Below are positions 10,141 to 20,385 of a stretch of DNA of 64,000 bases, piece by piece. Each line of letters begins with the position of its first letter. Within the stretch, counting starts at the first letter, position 1. The notes beneath the pieces are model-generated. The model had not been told where the DNA came from. It was given only the letters and a program-made list of their open reading frames with translations, and made no database searches. The translations under genes and the position numbers were made by a program. Origin of the DNA: Hypomyces perniciosus (taxonomy: Eukaryota > Ascomycota > Sordariomycetes > Hypocreales > Hypocreaceae); contig SPDT01000009.1 in NCBI GenBank assembly GCA_008477525.1, positions 496,001 through 560,000 of the forward strand, given 5' to 3'.

Positions 10141-10420
10141 TGTCACAGATTCGGGAAGAGTAAAGGATAGTCTAATGAATCAACTGTATTAACAACTGGC
10201 TAGTCCTCATAGTCAGGGGGTTAAAGGGGATCTATATACAGAGTGGTTGTAGTGGTCGTGTCTATCTCGTTCGACTCAGTCGTGTTGGGTCGGGTCGACT
10301 TCACACGACCGTTCCTTATTGGTCCTTCGGCCTGTTAGTTGTTCCGTGGCGGCTGTCGTCATTGGCATCTTCCTCGTGGGCCAGGCGGGCCCTACGGTCC
10401 TTATAACCTGATTCGTGACA
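10141..10420 (+). mobile_element. Probable solo LTR (280 bp)
   Basis: It starts TGTCACAGATTCGG and ends CCTGATTCGTGACA, so the termini are inverted (TGTCAC/GTGACA). It contains a TATA-like CTATATACAG (10231-10241) and a GC-rich pyrimidine-rich downstream part, as in LTR promoters. No second copy or internal region follows; the next 180 bp are AT-rich. The flanking 5-mers (GCTTA and ATTCT) are not a target duplication, so this may be a rearranged end rather than a clean solo LTR. Confidence 0.5.
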
Positions 10421-10605
10421 ATTCTTCAACAGTTAAAATAAATTAATATAAATTGAAGATAAATATATAAGATTCTAAAAAAATAGAATTATATATAGCA
10501 TATATATAGGTTTATATAAAAAATATTTTTAAGACTTTTATTAAAAGTATTATTAAAGGTTTAAATATTTGTAACCATTTAATAATTTTGTTTTAATCTT
10601 AATAT
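10421..10605. other. Short AT-rich patch
   Basis: About 180 bp with the composition of the large AT-rich block further right, sitting inside normal-composition DNA. It may be a small RIP-decayed remnant. No coding signal. Confidence 0.5.
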
Positions 10606-10810
10606 ATGGTAGTTTTAGAGGTATATCCCTTTTGTTTGCTTGGCTGTGCTGGCATAATTTTCACGGGTCTCGTGGTTTTTAGAGGCACGGGTACCCGTGT
10701 AAATTACGTGAGCACGGCCGAGCAAATTTTATGCCTTTGGCTAATGCATCATATTTACATTACTGTTATATTGCATGCCTATAAGGGCTAATCAATCTTG
10801 AATTCTTTTT

Positions 10811-11736
10811 ATGGCTATGGCCCAATCATTGCCTGATGATTGCCTCCCTCCGGAGCAAGAATATAGCTCCCGTAATGCCCTATTCGAGTCCATCAACACC
10901 TGGGCAGCAAGTCGTGGCTGTGACAGCAGATCAACCAAGGAAAAGGCTAGCAAACAAACTCTTGAATATACCTTTGATCGATCTTGCCGGCAGCCTAGCA
11001 CATCTATACAGAGAAACCGAAAAACATCACGCCGTGGGACTAGCTGCCAATTCTCTATCCTTGCTAAAGAGTCTCTTGATGGCACAGTCCGGAGTGTACG
11101 GTATCGTCCAGATAACTATCAACTCGTTAATGGATCTATAACCATTTATCCAAGCTATTTTATCCCATTTAGCCACAACGGCTATTAGCTAAGTTTTCAT
11201 GTATTTACGCAGCAGCTTTTCCCACTTAGCTTGGGATCAGCAAGAGTGTCGAATTCAATCATTTTTAATGCACCTATGAGCCCTCAAACTGTTGATCGAT
11301 TGATAATATATAACGCTTCTCGATACACAACCATCAACCAAGCTCGCATCCATCTGCTCATCCGGCTTGCAAGCTAGCCGCTCAAGAAAATGCAGAGCTT
11401 AAAAAGCTAGTAACTGCAGGCATTACTCCAAAGCATATCCAGACCTATATGCGTCTGCAGGATAGCAATAGTCTAATAACACGGCAAGATATCTATAATC
11501 AGATTGCCCATAAAAGACGAGAGATATGGGAAGGGCAGAGCACAATTCATGCCCTTGTTAATCAAATGGATAGCGAGGGGTTCTGGAATCGAATGCAATT
11601 TGATGAAGATGGTTGAGTAACTGCTGTTTTATTTGCTCATCCTGACTCATTAAAGTATCTTCAAGCATATCCAGATCTTCTATTGCTAGATTGCACCTAT
11701 AAGACTAATAAATATCAGATGCCGCTTCAACTCCCC
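10811..11736 (+). pseudogene. MULE transposase, N-terminal half, decayed
   Basis: Remnant of a Mutator-like (MULE) DDE transposase, which would cut and paste its own element. The first frame (10811-11110) encodes a FAR1/WRKY-GCM1-type DNA-binding region (CLPPEQEYSSRNALFESI, later STKEKASKQTLEYTFDRSC). About 200 bp of unrelated sequence follows. The reading then resumes in another frame (about 11325-11736) with HLQ-type helical sequence, RQDIYNQIAHKRREIWEGQ and FAHPDSLKYLQAYPDLLLLD followed by CTYKTNKY, which is the start of the catalytic core around the first Asp. A TGA at 11614-11616 replaces an expected Arg (C-to-T). The rest of the transposase is missing where the copia LTR region begins. 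A perfect 14-bp palindrome (10686-10699) upstream may belong to its terminal repeat. Confidence 0.75.
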
Positions 11737-11801
11737 TGTAAAAATTCTCCCACGCTAGCAGCTGTTATGGCTTGTTAACGTGCGGGGTAATTTTTGCAGG
11801 C
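11733..11801. repeat. Inverted pair of 28-bp arms
   Basis: The arm at 11733-11760 (CCCCTGTAAAAATTCTCC and on to ACGCTAGCA) is an imperfect inverse of 11773-11801 (TGTTAACGTGCGGGG, then TAATTTTTGCAGG). They are separated by about 12 bp. The right arm is the first part of the copia LTR, so the left arm looks like the end of a second, inverted copy of the same terminus. Confidence 0.55.
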
Positions 11802-11925
11802 CTACTGGCCTGTCTCTCCGCTTGGGCTTACCGGGCCCTAACAGCGCATAAAGAGGGAGGAATTCGGAGAGCTTCACCTCCCTCGAGAGCTGGCGACGAC
11901 ATCTATGCAGCTCTGCTGCTAGCAT

Positions 11926-12061
11926 ATTGCCTTGTAAGAGGCAATAGACGACACTCTGCCTCGAAAGAGGCACGGCTACCGCCTCGCAAGAGGTGTTGCC
12001 GATGATGATACACTGCCTCCCGCGCGAGAGGCCTCGAAAACTACGTCGCCTCGCAAGAGGT
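11926..12061 (+). repeat. Five GCCTC...GAGGC hairpins in the LTR
   Basis: Stem-loops at 11926-11945 (ATTGCCTT-GTAA-GAGGCAAT), 11957-11972 (TGCCTC-GAAA-GAGGCA), 11980-11995 (CGCCTC-GCAA-GAGGTG), 12015-12032 (GCCTC/GAGGC with an 8-nt loop) and 12048-12061 (GCCTC-GCAA-GAGGT). Four of the five have GNRA-type loops. They lie before the TATA box, so in U3, and would be present at the 3' end of the element's RNA. Confidence 0.75.
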
Positions 12062-12092
12062 CCCGACAGCTAGCACTCAGGTTTTTCCCCTC

Positions 12093-12098
12093 TATAAG
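12093..12098 (+). promoter_or_regulatory. TATA box of the copia LTR
   Basis: TATAAG in the context CCCTCTATAAGGAGGG, 150 bp before the LTR end and just after the hairpin cluster. This is the expected place for a retrotransposon promoter. Confidence 0.5.
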
Positions 12099-12254
12099 GA
12101 GGGTTTTTCATCCTGGTGCCTGAGGCCCTGGGCCTCGGACGACCCTCTTTCCTTTGTAAATTGAAATGTAGCGAACAGCTATAGGGTCAACACCTCCGGT
12201 TATTCTCTAGCAGCTTGCTGGCTAGTTAGGCCGGTTCTGAGTTAACAGGACCAC

Positions 12255-13079
12255 GTGGAGGTGGCCCAATATTTCATCTATGGATGCGATAAAGACCTTG
12301 GCCGGCTCCTACCGACCTATTGCCCAGATGGGATTTGTGTAACTAGCTTACTTATGGTCGTTAATATTAAAACAAACAAACAAACAAACAAACAGATGCT
12401 TGAAGTCAAGGAAGGAAGATGGCTGAACGATATTGCGCATAAGATGGCCAAGCACAACACCAACTTCTCAGAGAACGCTAAGGAAGCAGTCAGAAAGTCC
12501 GTTGCTTCAACCGAGGATCAAAACCGTTTCGTTCGACTTGTTTTAGACCAGCTGAAAGCTATTCAACGGGTTGAAGAAAATATAACCAGAGATCAGGCCA
12601 ACAAAATCAATGAGCTTTTAACGACAAGAGATCTGATTGATGAAAACACACCAGTGGACTGTACCGATGCAAGAAAAGAGTGGTCGATCGCAGGTGTGGC
12701 TGTTAAGCTACGAAGCTGGGGAGGATCAGCGCTTCCTGCCCAAGCAGCAGGGCAAATTCGACGAGGGAGCGCATTCTACGGTTCTAAAGACCGATACAGC
12801 AACGAAAGAATAGGTTCGAAGAGACCGAGACCGAGACCGAGACAACAGGAACAACATGGAAGCAACAAGAAACTGTTACTTACCTGCGAAGCTTGTGGAT
12901 GGGGAGGCCATGCATTAGCATCTTGCTGGGCAGCTATTCCTGAACTCAAACCAGATGATGTGGGAAGTCATCCAGGCAAGGAACAAGCTGTAGCAGCAGC
13001 TATCGCGAAAAATCCTGAACTAAAGACAAGAATCGACCCCTTGAGGAATGAGGCAAGGAAGAAGATATCATCACAATGA
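12255..13079 (+). pseudogene. copia gag-like region
   Basis: An open frame of 274 codons whose C-terminal part has a CCHC zinc knuckle (CEACGWGGHALASC, spacing C-x2-C-x4-H-x4-C) after a basic stretch (KRPRPRPRQQ). This is the usual nucleic-acid-binding end of Gag. The N-terminal part is helical and charged, without a domain I can name. The frame begins at GTG and crosses an (AAAC)n microsatellite (12369-12394), so the true gag start is probably lost. It ends with a stop at 13077-13079 before the protease; normally gag and pol are joined or separated by a frameshift. Confidence 0.65.
12369..12394 (+). repeat. (AAAC)n microsatellite
   Basis: About six AAAC units in a row inside the gag-like region. 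Expansion here may have altered the gag reading frame. Confidence 0.85.
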
Positions 13080-13133
13080 CTCGCCGAACCGAGGGTCATT
13101 GGCTCACTCAAAGGATCTATCGACCCATCCAGA

Positions 13134-14981
13134 ATGGCGTTTCCTGTGGAAGTCAATGATGACTATCATGTCGATCGATATTCACTGCATTCGTCAACAA
13201 TCATTGATTCCGGTGCCACCTATCACATTTTCAACGACCTAGGACGTTTCAGATCATTTCGAAGAGCACCACGCGGAGATTATTTTACTGCGGCAGACTC
13301 GATAGTCCCTATCGAGGGATATGGACGGGTCAATCTGGTGGTGACGAAGAATGGTGACGAAGAACGATGGCTCGAAGGATGTCCTGAGGATCAAGAACGC
13401 TATGTATTGTCCGACACTTTCAACAAATCTCGTTTCCTACTATGAGCTTCATCAGCAAGGATTCAGGCGGGATACAATGACAGAGCCAACAAGGTTGATC
13501 TACAAGAGCGGCAGAGAGATTTGCAGGATCGAGACCCACCATCATCAATGGGTTCTTCAATACATGCCGACAAAGGAAGCACGACTGGAAGCAGGCTTCC
13601 TGGCCACTAGAAAAAGAAGGAAGAAGAGACTCACGTCAAAAGACCCAATGCCACCAGCTGTGGGAGATGGTGGACTGTGGCACTCACGAATGGGTCACCC
13701 GGGACCGATGAGTCTTCACTACCTAGGAACAACGTGCCTAGGAGCTCGAATTCGTGGTCCAAAGACTGTGCAATGCCCTCATTGCAGTCAAGGAAAGATG
13801 CATCGTCAAGTATCTCGGAGGAAGCCTGACCGAGATCGAGACGAACCGTTCAAAGAAATCTGGATTGATTGGTCCGATTTGACAGAGGATTTCGAAGGAT
13901 ACAGCCGAGTAATGTTTATCACAAACGCATTCTCGGGAATGGTTTTCCTTACTTCATGCGAAGCCATGGCACAAGTCTCGAAAATCGGCAAATTCTTCGT
14001 GATTTCGTTGATCGGATCGACAAACAGCATGGATTCAAGATGAAGATCATTCGATCTGACGGCGAGCTATTCAAAGGAAAAGTCAATAAATGGATAAGGA
14101 GAAGAAAGCTCGTGAAGGAAGTGTCAGCTCCCAATACTCAAGCCCAGAACGGCGGGGCTGAGAGATCAGGGGGTGCCATCATCGAGAAAGCAAGGGCTAT
14201 GAGAATAGCAGCACACTTACCACACGATCTTTGGAAGCTCATCATTGAGTCGGCTTGCTACTTGAAGAATCGAACGCCGAGACGATAAAATGATGGGCGA
14301 AGCTCGTTCGAATGTGTGTTCGGAAAGAAACCACAGATTGGGCATCTCAAGGCGTATGGCTGCCGAGCCTATGCGATGACGTCGAAAGCGCAGCTCAAAC
14401 AACAGAGATTGAGGAAGCTAGAACCAAGAGCTCACATTGGTTATCTCGTTGGATACAATTCGACGAATATCTTCAAGATCTGGATTCCGCACAAAAGGAA
14501 GGTGATCTCAACACGAGATGTTCCGTTTGACGAAACCACCTTCTTTGATGGAAAGAAAACCCAGCCGGAGCTCTTGATTTCGATTGATCAAATGATCGCA
14601 CAAGTTGAAATTCCTGAAAAACAGCTGGAAAACGAAGTTATCCTCGAAAATGATACTCGGATCGATGAAAGTTTGGATGATGAGAGTGTCAGAGAGGAAG
14701 AACGCGGGAAAGATGATGAAATCGACGAAGAAGATGACGAACCGATTCTTGATGAAATTATCGTCAACACGAGCCGCTATTTCCCTGATCAAACGCAGGA
14801 CGACCAGTCAGATGATGAAATTGATGGAATGCGCGATGACTCGAGCGATGAGGTTGATGACTTGATTGACTATGAAGAAGCTAGGGCTATCGAGGAAGCT
14901 AGGTTGACACCTGCTACTGAACCGGATTATGATGATAGTCCGAAGGCAGTATTTTCAGCTACTCTTCCTGTTCGCCCTTAG
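13134..14981 (+). pseudogene. copia protease and integrase, broken frames
   Basis: The aspartic protease active site DSGATYHIFND lies at about 13207-13239. The frame breaks at a 13-bp tandem duplication (about 13340-13366) and resumes as the GAG-pre-integrase region with the integrase zinc site (HSRMGHPG and CPHCSQGK). The integrase core follows with its Asp in WIDWSD, the second Asp in IIRSDGE and the Glu in NGGAERSGG. Another frameshift lies near 13985. TAA at 14286-14288 interrupts the same frame, which then continues (CVFGKKPQIGHLKAYGCRAY) into a long acidic linker rich in Asp and Glu (about 14640-14900) up to 14981. The encoded polyprotein cannot be made whole. Confidence 0.85.
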
Positions 14982-14993
14982 GGGGTTGGAAAA

Positions 14994-16488
14994 GTGGGAA
15001 ATACAGCTCCTGCAGCCCTCACAGCACAATACACGAGATTCGAAGCATTTGATCGGAAGGATCAAGAAGGAATAGAGGAATCATGGTTGTTCAGAGACAG
15101 ATCCCAAGATTTCGTGCCTATCCAGGTGGAAACGGCATTCCACGGAGCGTTCGTTGCGGCTACGAAATTTCGTTCAAAGATTCACAAGCGTGAACTTCCT
15201 GAAGTCCCGAGGACGATAAAGAATCTCGATAAACACCCGTTCAAAGAGGACTTCATCAAGGCTCAGAAAGATCATCTAGCTCAGCATGATCAACTGGGAT
15301 CTTTTATCGAGGTCTCGAGAGGAAAGACGAAAGGAAGCCAAATTCTGGGTTGTATGTGGGTCTTTACATACAAAGCGGATAAGCACGGTTTTCTCGTCAA
15401 ATGTAAAGCACGACTGGTTGTGTGTGGCAATCAACAAGCACCAGGAGACTTACCAACAAGGGCTACGACCCTAGCCGGTATGTCATTCAGAGCACTGATG
15501 GCTATAGCAGCAGAATACGACCTTGAACATGAGCAAATGGATGCAGTGAATGCGTTCGTTAATTGTGATTTGGATAGGTTGTCTATATGCGAATGCCACC
15601 CGGTTTTGAGAAGCAGGGCTAAGTGCTGCGGCTACGAAAAGCCCTGTACGGACTACGAAGATCGCCATTGCTGTGGCAGAAGCACCTCACACACACAGTC
15701 GAAGACCTAGGCTTTAAGGCCATTCCTCAAGAACCGTGGTCATGACGAAGGAAGGAGTATTCGTTTTCTTCTTTGTCGATGATATCGTCTGGGCGTATCG
15801 ACAGAAAGATGTAGAGATCGCCAAGGCAGGCATTCAAGGTCTCAGTTCCAAGTATCAGATGAGTCTGATGGGCGAACCTAAGTGGTTTCTTGGCATCCAT
15901 ATTATCCGAAATCGAAGGCAACGAACAATCTGGCTGGCCCAAGAAGCATACATCGATAAAATCGCTCATAGGTTCGGAGTTGATAGTCAGAAGAAGCTTC
16001 TTAACGTGCCGATGACTCAAGAAGAGTTGAAACCATCGTCAGGAGTAGCTACAAAAGCTTCGATCGAACTATATCAGCAGAAAATTGTATCTGTATTGTT
16101 CGCAGCCATCTCAACAAGACCCGACATTGCGTTCGCAGTCTCACGATTATCGAGATTCCTTCTAAACCCCGACGACACGCACCACAGAGCAGCAGATCAT
16201 TTGATCGGGTACCTCTATCGAACAAGAACACTCGCTATTCGGCTTGGAGGTTCAAACTCCATCAATACGTTTCTCTGTTCAAGTGATTCATCCTTTGCTG
16301 ACAACACAATCGATAGAAAGAGTTCACAAGGATACGTGATGAGGTTATTTGGTGGCCCAATCGAGTGGAGAGCATCAAAACAAACAACTGTCACAACCTC
16401 AAGCACTGAAGCCGAGCTTCTCGCTATTTCTGAAGCAGCCTTAGACCTGGGCGCCATTGTGCCGGTTGTTCTGCCAGAACATCGCTGA
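14994..16488 (+). pseudogene. copia reverse transcriptase and RNase H, broken
   Basis: Reverse transcriptase fingers and palm: WVFTYKADKHGFLVKCKARL, then the first catalytic Asp in EHEQMDAVNAFVNCDLD (about 15520-15570). A frameshift near 15580 scrambles the next part in the main frame, but the remaining sequence is visible in another frame (KPCTDYED region). The catalytic FFVDD (usually YVDD) is at about 15772-15786 in the next open frame, followed by the thumb and connection. RNase H is recognisable by SSDSSFADN, SSQGYVMRLFGG and TSSTEAELLA. The protein ends abruptly at 16488 with an unrelated tail, so the RNase H C-terminus is lost. Confidence 0.85.
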
Positions 16489-16756
16489 TGGGGCCATATA
16501 AAATGAAGGGTGACAGGGGGGTTCACGCCAGGACAACCTCCCGCCTGGACAACCACATTAATTGGCTGGAAAACCGCACTTAGGTTTACTATCTGGCTTA
16601 GGCTGGATTAATGGCTGCATACTTGGGTTTATTTGGGTCATGGCAAATAAAAGCAAATATAGTAGAATAGGGGGGGGGGGAGGGGAAGAAGAGAAGAAGA
16701 GAATAAAGGAAGAAAAGTATGCCTGCACTCACTGAAATAATAGCACAGATAAGATA
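16489..16756. other. Gap with short direct repeats and a purine tract
   Basis: Two CCnGGACAACC units (16529-16539 and 16545-16555) plus a related GGCTGGAAAACC (about 16563) lie in tandem. An uninterrupted run of 11 G and a purine tract (16667-16720) follow, then AT-rich leader sequence before the next ATG. This probably contains the left boundary of the next element, but the exact end cannot be set. Confidence 0.45.
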
Positions 16757-19428
16757 ATGGATGCCACGTTCTCCCACCAGCCGCTGGCCGCCGAGCGCCA
16801 TGTGAGATTTGAGTCGCAGTACAAGGTATGGATCTGCCTGTGGTGTACAACAGCAATCCACCCAGGCAAGCGTGATGGTATCGGGTTTGCCCGGCACTTT
16901 CGCGACCGACACCAACTAAAGGGGAAGGAACTTACTGAGGTTGTAACCCATTGCTTGTCACGGCCATCCCGAGACCCAGACAAGGTTGAGCTCCCCCCGG
17001 ATGGCAGCCCAGCAGTCGAGGGACTCCCTCTGCAGGCGGGGCTCCGTTGTACACTCTGCCAGTATCGGACGATCAATACCAAGAACATGCAGAGCCATCC
17101 AAGCAGGTCTACGCATGCTGGCTCCGGCAGATGCTGGGTTAGCGCTACGCTCCAGTCATTCTCGAAAGGCCGGCACGGGAGGTACTGGGTCGTGGGCGGG
17201 CCGAGTGGCGGGGAGAGGGTTCCCGGGCCGGATCGTCGCCCGGAGGCACACGATAACGAGGGCCCCGATCGACGACGCATCCGCGCTGCGTCACGTGATG
17301 CTTGGTGGTCAGCCAAAACGGCAGCTTTTTGATTTTCCGGGCTTTTGCCATTGCCATTTCCGGAATGATCTGACTTGGAGGTTGTGTTGGGCGAGAGACG
17401 GCAAGGTGCATGAGACGGCTGGAGAGGGTGCCGCACGAAACGCTTCGCTGGCTTAATAGCATCGACCCGAACAAGCCAGCATCGGAGCCATTTAGACCGA
17501 AGGAGCACGAGAGCTCGATGGTACGGTATAGGTTGTTTGGTCTGCGATACCTATGCTACTGCGTGCGGGTGTGGCAACTTGGCCGTCAGGGGGCTATGGA
17601 CGAGCATGGGATCCGCTTTACCGATGAGCAGTGGGGCCATCTCGACCGGGCGGTCTTTGACTTTCTCGTGTGCTCAATTAAGCAGAAGGTGACTTTCGTC
17701 TATCGGAACCCGCTCCTTCACTTCACGTCCGTGCTTGGGATCGATGGAGTGAAGTGTGGGTAGAAGCGGGTGAAGGACTACACGGGGCAGCTTGTCGGTC
17801 TCGTCTGGTGCGTGCGTCTGGTGATGCTGGAGCACTTCTTCGAGGACCAGTCAGGCGACCCAGAGGACATGGGGCTCGAGGATATCGAGCATTTCCAGCG
17901 AGGATATCGGGAGTGGCTCGCAGACGGCTCGCATTCGCCGTTCAGTACGATGATCCGGCTCATGTCATACGGCAAAGGTCACCGGCAGAAGGAAGGCGGG
18001 ATGCCTAAGGTGATGTGGGAGGAAGATAGAAAGGCGCTCCGGTACTTGGGCCATCAGATCAAAGTGCGGGAGTTCCAGCAAGCTGCGCGGGCGGGTGTCG
18101 ACGAGGCCGAGGCGCTGCTTGAGAAGCTGATGTTTGGACAATGGGGGCAGAAGCTGCGGGGTTCAATCGAGATAGAGCGGGTCGTCGATAGCTTGACGTT
18201 CGAGGGCTTAGGCCGGTCATTTGCGACCAACGAGAGGAACGTGTGGCTCCGTCCAGGTTACGACATGCTAGCCGAGCTCTGTAGGCCGGAGCTCTGGCGG
18301 GAGGGCGGCCGAGGTTGGAGACGCGACATGGCCGTCAAGTATCTCTCGAATCTACGGACATTCAAGCTGAGGGTTATAGCTTGTATACATATCTGGTGGG
18401 GCCAGCCAGGTCGGGGGCCGGAGATGACGACGCTCCGGAACAGCGACTCCTAGCAGCTCGCAACGTCTTCGTCTTCGACGCGCAAGTGATGATGATTACC
18501 GACCGGGATAAAAACCGGGCAATCCGTGGCATCGGACGCAAGGTAGCGCGGTTTCTCCCGGAGCGGCTGGGTGGGATGATGATGGCGTACATCCTGTGGC
18601 TCATCCCGTTCGAGAAGATGCTATCCGATCAGGCCAGCATTCAAGGGCCAGCGGCATCGCTGGACGGGGTATTGTGGAAGGATGCGAGAAAGTGGTGCTG
18701 GGATACCGAGGATCTCAGCCAGCAGCTGAAGCTGCTCACGGGCATCCATATCGGGGTGGAAATCGGAGTTGCAGACTACCGACACGTGGCGATCGAGTTC
18801 GGGAGGAAGATCCGAGGCTTGGCGGTGCGGCAGCTCGAGGCCGAGATGGGCGAGCATGCAGACGCGGACGATCGGCTCGATGAAGACGCAGGCAACGCAC
18901 GGCAACGCAATCGCGCGGCGGCATTACGCGTTAGACGTGCGGTTCCCGAACCAGCTACAGCCGGAGATGGTGGCGAACTTCCGGGAGATTAGTCGGCTCT
19001 GGCATCGGTTTCTAGAAGGGCGGCAGGCGGGTGCGGCAGAAGATAGCGGAGGAGGAGGAGGAGGAGGTGATGGGTTGATAGTTAAGAAGGGAGAAATACT
19101 CCGGGGCATGAAACGAGAGGGAGATGCTGAGCTGAGGGTAGGCCAGGCCGACAGCGGCCTATCGCGAAAGAAGAGGCGAGTGGGGAAGATATGGCCGATA
19201 ATTCGAGATGGCGAAGAGGGTGAGGCCGGAGGCAGGAGTGGGTTAGCATCTAAGGGTCTTATGCTAGGGGAAGGACTTAAGGCGCTTCTCGGTCCGTCGG
19301 CCCGCTGGCGATCAGAGCAGCGTGAGGGGATGGGAAACTTCGAGCAAATTTCAAGCGTTTCCAAGTCGTCTTCAGTGTTACGAGCGGACGACAAAGAGCA
19401 TTTCCGTGGTGGTTGCCTTCTTATGTGA
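16757..19428 (+). pseudogene. OrsD/TLH-type gene: zinc fingers plus recombinase-like domain, no helicase
   Basis: Resembles the large multicopy fungal family annotated as OrsD-like (DUF3505) or telomere-linked-helicase-like proteins. Two C2H2 fingers: residues 27-52 (C-x2-C-x16-H-x4-H) and 98-120 (C-x2-C-x12-H-x5-H). After a scrambled stretch (17100-17410) the conserved middle follows (17410-18453), broken only by TAG at 17761-17763 (Trp codon changed, G-to-A). At 18400-18470 comes GQPGRGPEMTTLR, a second Trp-to-TAG and a 1-bp frameshift, then VMMITDRDKNRA, FLPERLGG and YRHVAIEF. After another frameshift near 18890 come [16 protein letters not shown] and NQLQPEM. The C-terminus reaches [18 protein letters not shown] (about 19279), where the helicase part normally begins, then ends at 19428 with no ATPase motifs. 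GC-rich, unlike its surroundings. Confidence 0.7.
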
Positions 19429-20385
19429 GCTACCGCGCAAGGGTACACGCCATTCACAACTGTGAGACCCGGTCGTTCAGTAAAGGGATTTCTATGTACG
19501 GAGTACTCCATATGACTCGCAAAATAAACCTTTCTCCCTTCCTGGGAACTTAGGCTGGTGCCCTGAACGGCGATGGCCCTTGGAACTTTTTTACGCTTGG
19601 TTGCGTCGAGTGATGCTAGAGACATGCCGGCGGCACCTCTTCAAGCAAGACTTGGTGTCAGTATATGTCCATTTCGTTCATTTCTTACACCCTAGCCATT
19701 TTTCGAGGGCAACCCCGGGGGTGTGGTTGGAGGCGTGGTTGCTAAAGAGAATACAAAGTCGAGGGTTATGTAGTTATTCGTAATATAAGGGGAAACGCGA
19801 GGTGGTTGCGAGAATGGTGGGCCGGATCGTCGCCACTTCACCGCGAACGCTGAGCGGAAAATTAATAGCAGGAACAAGACACCAATCAAACGGGGGCAAA
19901 CGCTAGGCTACCATCTGTGGTTAAACATATTAAATTACGGAGTACACAAAGGTTCATCCCCTTTGGCATTTCTGGACGGACCAAGATATGTCACGGCGGA
20001 CCACTCACTATTCTGTACTCCGTATTCCCTTCGACTTTCGGGGTGTATATACTCCCCAGCCCCGGCAAGGGCTGGAGGAAATGGGTTTTGTGCAATCAAG
20101 ACGCCAATCAGGCCATACGGAAGCATGACCCTGTTGTGGACCACCACGACTCACTACGCCACTTCATCAACTGGGTGGTGTGCTACCAAGGCAACTGCGC
20201 ACCCCACTTTTCGGCTTTACCCCAAGGCCAAGGTGCGATTAGTCGTGCGGAATAATACTCCGTAGTATCGTCAGCTTTCGGAGATTTCATCACCCCTGTC
20301 CCAACTCACAGGATACAGCAATGACCTCTAGCCAAAGTTATCTAATGCAACACTAAGCCTTTTTCTTGTGTTATCAGCCTTCGTA
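19429..20385. other. Intergenic with repeated TACTCCGTA motifs
   Basis: No credible gene; two overlapping open frames (19917-20265) have no recognisable features. Four TACTCCGTA/TACGGAGTA nonamers lie at 19497, 19936, 20016 and 20256. A 7-bp-stem hairpin (CCAGCCC-CGGCAA-GGGCTGG) is at about 20063-20082. A 16-bp sequence at 19819-19834 exactly repeats 17225-17240 in the preceding gene. Confidence 0.5.

Larger units (their letters stand above)
11773..12247 (+). mobile_element. 5' LTR of a Ty1/copia element
   Basis: It starts TGTTAACG and ends GTTAACA (perfect 7-bp inverted termini); 475 bp. A TATA box (TATAAG, 12093-12098) lies after a cluster of small hairpins and is followed by a pyrimidine-rich region. 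The copia gag and pol remnants come directly after. No clear tRNA primer-binding site could be assigned. No 3' copy exists in this window. Confidence 0.65.
11773..16488 (+). mobile_element. Decayed Ty1/copia retrotransposon, no 3' LTR
   Basis: The order is LTR, gag with zinc knuckle, protease, GAG-pre-integrase, integrase, reverse transcriptase, RNase H. Integrase before reverse transcriptase is diagnostic of copia. All parts are on the plus strand, with several frameshifts and stops, so it is not autonomous. The RNase H end and the 3' LTR are missing where the next element's left flank begins (about 16490). The coding part keeps normal base composition, in contrast to the RIP-decayed elements further right. 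Confidence 0.85.

Noticed and set aside
19917..20265. Two overlapping plus-strand frames of 112 and 100 codons
   Set aside because: Neither shows domain, splice or start-context support, and they overlap in different frames.
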